Source: Syngnathus acus (lineage: Eukaryota; Chordata; Actinopteri; Syngnathiformes; Syngnathidae). From it: a DNA stretch of 64,000 nt. The position numbers and the translations under genes are program-made. The notes beneath the pieces are model-generated. The model was given only the letters and a program-made list of their open reading frames with translations, was not told the origin of the DNA and searched no databases. Where the stretch lies: positions 11,275,976 through 11,339,975 of the forward strand of contig NC_051089.1 in the NCBI RefSeq assembly GCF_901709675.1, given 5' to 3'. This document shows positions 39,914 through 48,715 of this stretch, one piece after another. Within the stretch, counting starts at the first letter, position 1. Each line of letters begins with the position of its first letter.

Positions 39914-40387
39914 CTTTTTTCAGTTCATATGACTTCAACCAGTAGGTGCCGGTAATGCGCATTGAAGCTGGTGCCACCTCGCCGTAAATCAAAATGAAGA
40001 AGAAAATGACATAACTTCCCGTTCACGAACGAGTCGTGAATTGCAATTCCCGTTCACCAACTGAACGAATCTGTGAGTGAACGAGTCAGTGAGTGAGTGA
40101 TTTGCATTTCCAGTTCATCGCGAGAACGGATCAGTGAGGGAACGAATCCTGACTTTCCCGTTCGTGAACGAGTCAATGGGTGAACTGCCTTCCCGTGCAT
40201 CAACGGATCAGTCAGCGAACGTGTTGCGTCTCCTGGCGTGAACTATGTAAACCAGAATGTAGATTTACGATTTGCCAAGGAAAGAAAGAACAGTGCACTC
40301 ACTGAAACACCACTTCTTTTATGCACGTTTTCTCCAAGCTAACGGCTAACTTTATTGCATGAAGGGATGCGCCGTTATGCAACAACG
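39914..40387. repeat. Left arm of a long inverted repeat
   Basis: This 474-bp arm is matched in reverse complement by 42632-43088, nearly identical by eye apart from small indels. It is full of GAACGA/TCGTTC words, and starts CTTTTTTCAGTTCATATGAC and ends GCCGTTATGCAACAACG. Similarity continues less well beyond the arm, into 40419-40470 (mirrored by 41871-41928). Confidence 0.9.
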
Positions 40388-40418
40388 GGGAGATTATGCT
40401 TCTCTTTGGGTAATCCAG

Positions 40419-40575
40419 ATCAAACAGCCAATCAGAAAGTGGGGGTGAGGGCGGGTGTGGCACTTTTCACTTTCCATGAATCTTTGACCATGATTTTTCC
40501 CTCATGAAGTGGCCTGTGATTAGGTACACCTCATGGACACTTCAATAGGTACACTACACGAGGTAAAAAAAAAAA
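40419..40575. repeat. Inverted copy of the GTGCCACACCCGCC module
   Basis: Read on the minus strand it gives AGTGAAAAGTGCCACACCCG and then CTTTCTGATTGGCTGTTTGATC, which recur in direct orientation at 41119-41177, 41714-41770 and 41871-41928. It also has a diverged AGGTACAC segment. An A run of 18 lies at about 40565-40582. Confidence 0.75.
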
Positions 40576-40809
40576 AAAAAAAGAAGAAATAAATAAAGTG
40601 TAGCGAACGATTCGGTGAACGATTCTTTTGAACAAATCTTTGGAGTGAACCGATTCTAAAGATTCAGGTCACTTAAAATTGGAATGCACATCACTAGTAC
40701 AAAGCAGTGCAGACGGGCAGGGACTGCCAGGTCGAAATAGCTCACTCATTAGTGACACGGGCTCTCGCTCGGAAAGAACTTGGTTCGATCCCAGGTGTGA
40801 GCATGTACC

Positions 40810-40893
40810 TAAATGTGCTTTTAGAATTGGAACCTCGCTGCATATGCAAACAAATGCAAGTATTTATGTGTAAATACATAAGGTGGCCCGCCC
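40810..40893. repeat. Left arm of a second nested palindrome
   Basis: It is matched in reverse complement by 41017-41107. Both arms share TGCTTTTAGAATTGGAACCT and TATGCAAACAAATGCAAGTA. The right arm has a 6-base insertion (near GCGTAC). The spacer of about 120 bases holds one unit of the telomere-like minisatellite. Confidence 0.9.
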
Positions 40894-40980
40894 CCAAGTT
40901 GGCGGAGCAAACCAATGGATCACGCCCACTACCTAGGGGGCGGGGTGGAATCCAGTAGTGTAAGGGGCAGGGTGAAGAGA

Positions 40981-41018
40981 GTTAGGGTTCCAAAGTAGGG
41001 TTTAAAGCTAGGGTTAGG
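40981..41018. repeat. Single unit of the 27.6-kb telomere-like minisatellite
   Basis: The text GTTAGGGTTCCAAAGTAGGG followed by TTTAAAGCTAGGGTTAGG matches the 32-base unit of 27465-27795 almost exactly. Here only one unit is present, sitting in the spacer of the 40810/41107 palindrome. Confidence 0.85.
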
Positions 41019-41107
41019 GGCGGGCCACCTTATGTATTTACACATAAATACTTGCATTTGTTTGCATATGCGTACGCAGCGAGGTTCCAATTCTAAAAGC
41101 ACATTTA
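41017..41107. repeat. Right arm of the second nested palindrome
   Basis: This is the reverse complement of 40810-40893 with one short insertion. Together the arms could extrude a hairpin with an 84-base-pair stem. Confidence 0.9.
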
Positions 41108-41190
41108 AAGCTTCATGGAAAGTGAAAAGTGCCACACCCGCCCCCACCTCCACTTTCCGACTGGCTGTTTGATCTGTGACGTCACTCGGA

Positions 41191-41660
41191 CACTCCATTA
41201 GGTACACCGCCATTTTCAAGTGTACCTAATAACAGGCCACTTTATTAGGGAAATATCATGGTCAAAGGTCACAGTTGTCAAGCTCTAGTCCTCGGGGCCG
41301 CATTCCAACATGTTTTCCAAGATTCCCTCGTTAAGTGCACCTGCGTGAAAAGTTTTAGCTCCTGGAGAACGTGAAAATAGCTAAATCTTTTCACGCAGGT
41401 GCACTTAACGAGGGAATCACACAGTCACTCCATTAGGTACACCGCCATTTTCAAGTGTACCTAATAACAGGCCATTTTATTAGGGAAACATCATGGTCAA
41501 AAGGTCACAGGTGTCAAGCTCTAGTCCTTGGGGCCGCATTCCAACATGTTTTCCAAGATTCCCTCGTTAAGTGCACCTGCGTGAAAAGTTTTAGCTCCTG
41601 CAGAACGTGAAAATAGCTAAATCTTTTCACGCAGGTGTGTTTAACGAGGGTAACTTGGAA
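41191..41660. repeat. Tandem duplication, period about 235, containing perfect hairpins
   Basis: Two copies start at 41191 and 41426 (both CACTCCATTAGGTACACCGC). Each contains a hairpin. In the first copy, 41321-41352 and 41387-41418 are perfect 32-base reverse complements with a 34-base loop. In the second copy the right arm has diverged slightly (GTGTGTTTAACGAGGG). The duplication joint cut the first MITE copy at about 41418. Confidence 0.9.
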
Positions 41661-41707
41661 AACATATTGGAACGCGGCCCCTCGAGGACTGGAGGTTGAC
41701 ACCCCTG
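41508..41707. mobile_element. Fold-back MITE with hAT-like ends
   Basis: The left end CAGGTGTCAAGCTCTAGTCC and right end GGACTGGAGGTTGACACCCCTG-type text are inverted copies, and pairing continues inward through GGGGCCGC, CCAACATGTTTTCCAAG and the 32-base hairpin arm. Nearly the whole 200 bp is one palindrome around a short loop. The CAGG-TGTCAA terminus is hAT-like. No matching target duplication was found. A second, truncated copy occupies 41272-41418. Confidence 0.8.
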
Positions 41708-41710
41708 GTT

Positions 41711-41970
41711 TAAGTGAAAAGTGCCACACCCACCCTCACCCCCACTTTCTGATTGGCTGGTTGATCTGTGACATCACTCGGGACACTCCATTAGGTACAC
41801 CGCCATTTTCAGATGTACCTAATAACAAGCCAGTTCATTAGGGAAAAATCATGGCCAAAGCTGAACTGAAAGTGAAAAGTGCCACACCCGCCCTCACCCC
41901 CACTCTCTGATTGGCTGTTTGATCTGTGATGTCATTTGGACACTCTATTAGGTACACCCCCATTTTTAGG
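41711..41970. repeat. Further copies of the GTGCCACACCC / AGGTACACC module
   Basis: The module AGTGAAAAGTGCCACACCC, TGATTGGCTGTTTGATCTGTGA-type text, CACTCCATTAGGTACACC and TTAGGGAAA..ATCATGG recurs at 41711-41865 and, partly, at 41869-41970. With 41119-41275 this gives at least three direct copies plus the inverted one at 40419-40575. Confidence 0.8.
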
Positions 41971-42182
41971 TTTGTTGGCAAAGATTCACGAGTGAGTGAC
42001 AGACAGCGTTGCTGCTATGCCAGCCGACACACGTTATGCCGACATTGATATTTAATTTTGTATTTGTTGGATTGTGGTTGATGATGTTATTTACCGAATG
42101 TGTTTGAATAAAAGGTTGAAAAAAAATCCGTTGACATTTGTTATTTTGAGGGACACCACCTTATATAACCACATAAAACGTG
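41971..42182 (+). other. Segment ending in AATAAA and an A run, possible retroposed or TE transcript end
   Basis: The stretch ends GTTTGAATAAAAGGTTG followed by eight A residues at about 42120-42127, as at the 3' end of a polyadenylated transcript. No protein frame precedes it. It sits in the right arm region where the long palindrome is interrupted, so it is probably an inserted sequence. Confidence 0.3.
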
Positions 42183-42366
42183 TGGCGGCTGTGGCTCAGG
42201 CAGTAGAGTGGGTCGTTTAGTAACCGGAGGGTTGGCGGTGCGATTCCAGCTCTCTCACATGTTGTTGTGTCCTTGGGCAAGACACTTCACACACCTTGCC
42301 TCCAGGTCGCCATTGTAAATGAGGAAGTGTTCTCGATTGACTTACCTGGTACAACATTTAATTAAA
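42183..42366 (+). mobile_element. tRNA-derived SINE, second family
   Basis: It begins TGGCGGCTGTGGCTCAGGCA followed by GTAGAGTGGGTCG (A-box-like) and GGTGCGATTCCAG (B-box-like). It has TGTCCTTGGGCAAGACACTT, the hallmark of a common fish SINE, and ends in an A-rich tail (42361-42379). It is inserted inside the 39597-43387 composite element. This is not a tRNA gene: the acceptor stem does not close and the SINE body follows. Confidence 0.8.
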
Positions 42367-42631
42367 AAAAAACAACAACACATATTGTCATATAAAGCAG
42401 TTAACCAAATGTCTGATTTTTATGTTTTAATTGGCGAATAAAAAAACAAGGAATAAAACACCAGACAAGTTTTAACATAAATGTTTATTTGAAAATAATA
42501 ATATTAAAAGTAAATTTCAAACCAGCAATCTAATGTGAAATTGCAGTAGATATATTGGATGACAATATTTAGGCATATATATGCATACACGTTATTTAAA
42601 AACTACTACAAGTGTTATAAAATCAAGATTA

Positions 42632-43088
42632 CGTTGTTGCATAACGGCGCATCCCTTCATGCAATAAAGTTAGCCGTTAGCTTGGAGAAAACGTGCATAA
42701 AAGAAGTGGTGTTTCAGTGAGTGCACTGTTCTTTCTTTCCTTGGCAAATCGCAAATCTACATTCTGGCTTACATAGTTCACGCCAGGAGACGCAACACAT
42801 TCACTGACTGATCCGTTGATGCACGGGAAGGCAGTTCACCCATTAACTCGTTCGCGAACGGGAAAGTCAGGATTCGTTCCCTCACTGATCCGTTCTCGCG
42901 ATGAACTGGAAATGCAAATCACTGACTCGTTCACTCACAGACCCGTTCAGTTGGGGAACGGAAAATGCAATTCACGACTCGTTCGTGAACGGGAAGTTAC
43001 GTCATTTTCTTCTTCGTTTTGATTTACGGCGTGGTGGCAATGTGCATTACCGACACCTACTGGTTGAAGTCATATGAACTGAAAAAAG
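42632..43088. repeat. Right arm of the long inverted repeat
   Basis: This is the reverse complement of 39914-40387. It includes a perfect 12-bp palindrome CGTTCGCGAACG at about 42850-42861. The two arms are separated by 2244 bases, and the right half is lengthened by the SINE and the AATAAA-ending segment. Confidence 0.9.
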
Positions 43089-43435
43089 AAAAACCCTAAC
43101 ACAATCACTTTCAATAGTTTATTCACTGTCTAAAACCTTTTTTCAAAAACTGTCACTTTCCTTTACAAAAGAAATACAATTTAAAGAATATTTAGTATTT
43201 ATTTTTATTCAATTATTCGACTCTCCATACATATATAGGAATAGACCTTTACGTCTTTTGTTGTAATATAACTGATTTTAATATAGAAGCTGGTGTAACA
43301 CTTAACAGATTTTTGTTGGTGGTGTGCATCGAGGTTTTTTTCCAATGAAAAGGTGTGCCGTGAATGAAAAAAGGCTGGGAAACACTAGCATAACCTATAT
43401 GTCCTGTTTGCATGGTGACCAGTCCAGAGTGTCTA

Positions 43436-43640
43436 TCACCTTAAGGGTTGAATCAAGGTTCTTCTTTGTTGAAGACATTTTACCTTTAATCTTCTGCTCT
43501 AAATCTTAGGTGTATCAACTTCTTATTTATTCCTTGTTGAAGAAGAAGCTTTTTGGATTAAAAGGGAAACGTCTGCAGCGAACAAGAACTGTCGAGTCGC
43601 CTTAATTTAATGACCATAACTTGGATGACTGAAAATCAGA
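43436..43640. repeat. Degraded dispersed repeat with GAAACGTCT palindrome
   Basis: GAAGACATTTTACCTTTAATC (about 43470-43490) is an imperfect inverted match to GGATTAAAAGGGAAACGTCT (about 43555-43574), followed by CATAACTTGGATGACTGA. This combination recalls a repeat abundant in fish genomes; its class is not certain to me. Confidence 0.4.
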
Positions 43641-45122
43641 CAAGTGAAAATACCATGAGTAAAGGAGACAGTGAGGTAGTCCAGTGTTTAAACAAAATGC
43701 CTCTTTAATGTGTAAGTGTCAACAGCAGTACAAAAGATGGAGTGATGTGAGAAGCTCTCTGCAACACACTTTTATTCTCTTTTACACAAAGGGAGGAACT
43801 TCTTGAGGTAAATGAGCGTAGTAAACAGGCCGCTAGCCAGCCTCCTGTCATATTGTTACAATGGATTGACACATACAGTAATGCTAATACACCATAAAAT
43901 GCCTCAACTGATTCTTGCCGGGATCCTTTAGTTCTTTATTTTTTTTTAGACAGTGTGCACATTTTCATGATGCCTAAATGCACCCAAATATATTGTTTAT
44001 TTAGTGACGTCTCGGTTTGTTTGAACTTTATAGAGTAATACTACCAAAGCCAGAGAGATTGCGCCACATACACACACACACATACACACGCGCAAGCACA
44101 CACGCTCACATACACTGCCAAAAGATTCACCTTAAGTTTAGCACACGTCAATACTGAACATGGAAACCAAAGAGCTGCTGGTGGACACAAGGAAGCCAAA
44201 CAAACAAACAAAACAAACATTTTTGTTCTTTTCAGCAATATCACATAGCAAATAATCTTTTGTCATGTATAAAGAATGTGAACACATAGATGGCAACATT
44301 ATTAAGTTGAATTAAAAACTTTACATTGGACTGTACAAGATATGATAAACTATTTACATATTCAGACATAAACATTTTTTAAAGCAGCAACAGACACTAT
44401 GTAATTCTTTTTCTCTCAGATAACACCCAAACAATACCTTCCATTTGCCTACTGTAGGTACCTGTCAGGGGGGGAAACGTACGTATATTCATATATTTAC
44501 GCAGACTGCCAGCTAATAAAAAAAAAATAAAAAAAAAGAGAGAAATCAAGGCTCGGGTAAAGGAAGAGCCTGACACAGTGTTGCTTGAGAGACAACTACA
44601 AAGCAAAAAGTACCTCTATAGAACAACATCAAACATTATGTTGCCCTTCTGAACAGCAGCTAGTAAGTCAGTCCAGCATGTCAGTGAATTGTGCTGATTA
44701 AATTAACACACAATATCCCCACCATATTCCTCGCTCCGAGAGAAGAAGGAAAAAAAACTACAGTAAAAGGTTTGAACCAGCATATGCGCTTTTTGTCCTC
44801 AGTTGTTCAGTCAATCCATTTGCATGGAGGATTACAAGAAAACATGGATGGATAAAAAAATTATTCATTAAAAGTATGAGAAGAAAACACTTGGCAAGAA
44901 GAGAACAGCATTTTGCCACTAATAAATATATGCATATTCTCACTTTTCAAATGAGAGAAAACAGCAAGTGTGTTGAATATAATCACACTTGATGATGTCA
45001 ATGCACGACTGTTTGTCACCATTTAGTGCTGTTTAGTTGTATCCCGATTAAGATCTGATTCTTTTACATCAAGTGCTTTTTGTTGAAGTGAATACACTAC
45101 TTTTACTCTCCTAGAAGAGCGA
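43641..45122 (-). other. Non-coding sequence, possible distal sox6 3' UTR
   Basis: If the long 3' UTR of sox6 seen in other vertebrates also exists here, the transcript could extend into this block. In its support, AATAAA occurs on the minus strand at 43996-44001, 43935-43940 and 43771-43776, and a Pumilio-type TGTAAATA at 44351-44358. Against it, a transposon-like element lies between here and the stop codon. Simple CA repeats occur at about 44068-44105. Confidence 0.3.
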
Positions 45123-45662
45123 TGCATCGGTGCCTTGAGATACAAATTTTCATTCATTTCTTTCCTTTGACTTGTGAGCAACCATTCCAGCTATGAGTAC
45201 TGCTTGGTACTGTTTACCAGATATATTTAGGCAATATTCTTCAAAAAAGAGGCTTCAAGATGTTTAATGTTGAAGTATACTGTTACTATTTAAAACAAAC
45301 AAACAAACAAACATTATCTTCCGCTAGCTTAATGCTAACACATGATACAAAATGGCATTGACGGGCTAACAAATCACGGTGTTAAAACTATTTATATGAC
45401 CGCGATATAGATTGTGCATACTAAAATTATCATGATGCACAAACATTCTATTTAAGTATTTACTACATTGCATTTTATAAATTATTATAGAGTAATATTT
45501 TCCTTCTTGAAAAACACATTGCAACACTGTTCTTTTTTTTTTTCTGGAGAGTTTGTAACGGATTAATGGCTTTCCATTCATTTCTGTACCAAAGGATGAT
45601 TTGAGACACGACTGTTTTGAATTATGGAAGGAATTAAAATCGTATCTAAAGGCACCATTGTA
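45123..45662. mobile_element. Small DNA transposon with GGTGCCTTGAGATAC-type inverted ends
   Basis: The left end reads ATCGGTGCCTTGAGATACAA, and the right end, in reverse complement, reads CAATGGTGCCTTTAGATACG. The internal GGATTAATGGCTTTCCATTC followed by ATTTCTG links it to the dispersed copies at 25026, 26486, 30917 and 61536. It is about 540 bp, has no transposase frame, and is best described as a non-autonomous element, superfamily unassigned. Confidence 0.55.
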
Positions 45663-47097
45663 GCTTGTTTTGATTGATTGATTGATTGATTGATTAATTG
45701 TTTGATTGATTGATTTGAATTAGTCCAGGAATGATTATCAGAACTCAGCCAGATGTGTAATTCAGCATCTTCTCAAAATACAATGACATTTTTTCAAAGG
45801 TAAACTCACAGAAAAATATGAACAAAATCAAATAGATTAGCCACATACATAACTTATTTCCTAAATAATCAAATAAAAATAGATTTCTTAGATATGTACA
45901 ATAAAATCTAAATGAGATGGTGAATTTTTAAACTCCCAATTCATCAGGCATTTTTTTTCTCATTCTGGTTCTCTGATTGTCCTTTTGATGTTTTACTGAC
46001 AATTCTGGTAGCTTGTAATAAATACAACAATAGATTCATAAACAACACTCTGGTGTTTCCTGGCTAAAGGAAGCCTGCTGTCAAATTTTAAGTTTTTCTC
46101 AAAGGCAGCCTCAGCAAAGTGTTCACCATTTGCATAAATAAACTAAAAAGACAACAACAGAAAAAAACTAAAATCTGGCAACTGTGAGAGCAAACCCACA
46201 TGAGTCCGACTGGGGACTTTAGTTAATTCATGGTGTGTATTTTTTTTAATCCTCAAACAGATTCACATTAATCAGAATTGATCAAAAATACAATTTATAT
46301 CCAGTGCTTCAAACACTTCTAAAACAGCTTCTCCTTTATGAGTTCGTCTTATTGTTTTATCCCCCAGTGAGTTTTTTTTCTTTTTTTCTGTCTTTTCGCC
46401 ATATGAGCAGAGTCAAGTTTCAGTCCTTTGTAGGTAGCCTCCATTGAATATGTGAGGCATGGTCATATTGACGATATTTACAATCACAAACAAATCCGTC
46501 CAACCACCAGCAGACAGGAGTAACACAAGTTGTCAGGAGATCCACTCTATTGTATGTTGTGTGTGTTGTAGCTTAAGTTTAAAACATAAGGACAATAAAT
46601 AAAATATAACTCATGAGACAGAAGACGGATGCGTCCGAAATTAGGATGAAGTGTTACAAAGGTTTAACAATTGGGAGGAAATGTAGTGGAGATCTAGTGA
46701 TGGGCCGGTGGGATGTGAAATGGACAGATTCAAGGGCAAGCGGGGGGAATAACCCAAGTCATGCATTAATAATGCTGCATTTCACATGATATCCAGTCGT
46801 CAGTCATTTTAATAATCCCCCACAGCTTGATGTACTTGTTCCATCTGCTCGCCAGCGCCTGGCGACCGGGCCGTGGCGCGAGCCCTGCCGAGGCCTCACT
46901 TCCAGCACTTTGATGGAGGGACGCGCACCTTCGCTTCTATTGTTGGCCCTGTGTGTTCTCTCAGAGCCAGATGGCGCCCCCTGTGGACTCGGGCTACTCC
47001 GGGCAGGGGTCAAGGCATGGGGGGGGAGCCACTTAAACCTTGTGCCCTATAAAGAGGATCTAGGTCTCAAAATGGAGGCTTTGACTGCTCAAGAAGC
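45663..47097. other. Non-coding sequence, possibly sox6 3' UTR
   Basis: It holds a GATT repeat (45670-45716) and AT-rich unique sequence, with a Pumilio-type TGTAAATA on the minus strand at 46475-46482. A GC-rich block at about 46840-47000 has a minus-strand frame of 69 codons without a domain. Whether this is transcribed cannot be seen from sequence. Confidence 0.35.
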
Positions 47098-47103
47098 TTT
47101 ATT
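47098..47103 (-). terminator. sox6: Candidate sox6 polyadenylation signal AATAAA
   Basis: This is the first canonical AATAAA on the minus strand after the stop codon that I found, about 1.74 kb downstream. The sequence after it is not clearly GU-rich, so it may be weak or unused. More distal candidates lie at 43771-44001. Confidence 0.35.
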
Positions 47104-47135
47104 GAGCCAAGGAGGTCACTTGTCAGCCGTTAGAG

Positions 47136-47767
47136 CAAGGGTGTCCAAACTATGGCTCAGGGGCCATTTTCAGGAAAAAAAAACAAAAATAGGATTGGGC
47201 CGTGTTGTTTGCCTGCTTTACACTACAGTGCGGAAGAAAATAAATTTGTAAATCGTTTCAAAAGACAGCATTTCAAAAAACTACAATTAAAATAATATTT
47301 TGAATAGCATCAGTTACAATTGTTAGCACTATTTTCTTGAAGACCTGTGTGAATATAAATGTCTATGTTTGAGAGTTGTTCACAAGCCTGCCAAAACTGA
47401 ATGATTTACCAAATGTATTAAATGGATTCAAAAATGTGAAAAGTGACACGGTGTGTCATACTACCACCTGGAAAAATAGATCCAAATTTATCAGGCATCT
47501 GTTTTAGTAGGGGACAGGTAACTCCTTCGTCACTTGGCAAGTTGGCACCATTTTAGCCATGTCCTCAAAAAACACTAAAACTCAAATGGTGTAAAGCTAT
47601 ACCTCCAAAATGGAGTCTTACATCAGCAATTACCTTCAAACGTGTGAAATAGTTGGAAGCAAACTTCTGAATTCACTTTACACGGTGTTTAAAGGTAAAG
47701 AATGTCATGCATCCTTCATCCTTTTTTCCTGTAGACATCCCTTTCAAGAAAAAGTTTGGACACCCTG
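47136..47767. mobile_element. hAT-type remnant within the sox6 3' UTR region
   Basis: The left end CAAGGGTGTCCAAACT is mirrored at the right by AGTTTGGACACCCTG (47753-47767), the familiar CAGGGGTGTCCAAACT hAT terminus. About 632 bp lie between, without a transposase frame. Flanking 8-mers do not match cleanly, so the insertion is old. If the transcript reaches the AATAAA at 47098, this element is part of the sox6 3' UTR. Confidence 0.7.
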
Positions 47768-47878
47768 AGCATAGACAAAACAAGGCCCCTGTTGAGATGT
47801 GGTTTAAAAGGGGACACAATGATATAAGTGCACTTGACCAATGTTTTAAGTTGTCTATTATACAAATGTCCTCACGTC

Positions 47879-47886
47879 TTAAGACT
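47879..47886 (-). promoter_or_regulatory. sox6: miR-499 8mer seed match, site 1
   Basis: In the transcript sense this reads AGTCTTAA, a full 8mer for miR-499-5p, whose seed is UAAGACU with A opposite position 1. It lies about 956 nt after the stop codon. The site is part of a palindrome, GTCTTAAGAC. Confidence 0.7.
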
Positions 47887-47933
47887 GCGCCAGTAATCAA
47901 GTCACTGCGTCGACCCAATGACTGTGCTTCGCT

Positions 47934-47941
47934 TTAAGACT
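47934..47941 (-). promoter_or_regulatory. sox6: miR-499 8mer seed match, site 2
   Basis: The transcript reads AGTCTTAA about 901 nt after the stop, a second full 8mer. Its distance of 55 nt from site 1 is somewhat beyond the 13-35 nt range usually linked to cooperative repression. Confidence 0.7.
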
Positions 47942-48001
47942 TCTTAGTGTCCGTTTTAAGATTTACAATGTCGAAAAAGAATTAAAAAAAAGTTTAGGAG
48001 C

Positions 48002-48008
48002 TAAGACT
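48002..48008 (-). promoter_or_regulatory. sox6: miR-499 7mer-m8 seed match, site 3
   Basis: The transcript reads AGTCTTA followed by G, a 7mer-m8 match about 834 nt after the stop. With sites 1 and 2 it forms a cluster of three within about 130 nt. Confidence 0.6.
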
Positions 48009-48708
48009 TTAAACTTGCCCTCCAAATGGGGCTAAAGCGTTTAAGAGAATGTTGTGTCGCTACACAATTTGAGATTGTAATGCCTCCAAAGCTGCCTTTT
48101 GCTGCTCTTCCAATCTGACGGATTGGCGCCCTGTTGGCCCTGGAGCATTCTGGCCTGATTACAATCACTCAGATTATCATATTGCTGACTGGGAATGGCT
48201 AGTAAAACTGGGAAAAAGTGAACGGAGATGCGGTACTGCTTTGTTGTGAGTTTGTTGGACGAGGGTTTGGGTCATGATTACAGGAAACCGTTCTCAACTT
48301 GCTGACTTGTATTTGGATAGATAATGAATCTGGATTAATTGTCACTGATTTAACCTTATAAATTACTTATGTGGCACTGATGCACGACCTCGGGAGTTTA
48401 ATAGCATACATTGTACCGATACCGAAGCATTTTGGAATCTTGTGACCTTTTGTACTGGTGATGTCGCCACAATGATCAGACACATTCACAAGCTGTTGGC
48501 TGGCACACGATACCTGAGTGAGACACATATGATATGTCCCGAAATGGTTCAGAAACAAGGTCAATAACCGTAAGAATGAGCAAATGTTTGATTTCAAGTT
48601 CTGTTCTAGGTCACAGCCATTTTGTTTTTGATGTCCATGATCACAATGACATGAGAAAAAAAGTATAGCTACACACACACACACGCACACATACACACGA
48701 AGAAATGC

Positions 48709-48715
48709 TTAAGAC
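48709..48715 (-). promoter_or_regulatory. sox6: miR-499/miR-208 7mer-A1 seed match, site 4
   Basis: The transcript reads GTCTTAA, about 127 nt after the stop. It matches positions 2-7 shared by miR-499 and miR-208 plus A at position 1. It lacks the position-8 match, so it is weaker than sites 1 and 2. Confidence 0.5.

Larger units (their letters stand above)
39597..43387. mobile_element. Composite hAT-type insertion, 3.8 kb, with 8-bp target duplication
   Basis: The left end begins CAGTGTTTCCCAACC then AGTGTGCCGCG. The right end has GTGTGCCGTG and finishes with the inverted match GGCTGGGAAACACTA. Outside the ends stand GCATAGCC (39589-39596) and GCATAACC (43388-43395), an 8-bp target duplication with one mismatch, as hAT transposases generate. 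Between them lie nested inverted repeats, a tandem duplication, a fold-back MITE and a SINE. No frame of transposase length is present, so it must have moved with a transposase supplied in trans, or grew by later insertions into a smaller hAT. The ends resemble hAT elements of other fishes (recalled). Confidence 0.8.

Noticed and set aside
42183-42260. Apparent tRNA gene with A-box and B-box-like sequence
   Set aside because: The acceptor stem cannot be closed and a SINE body follows directly.
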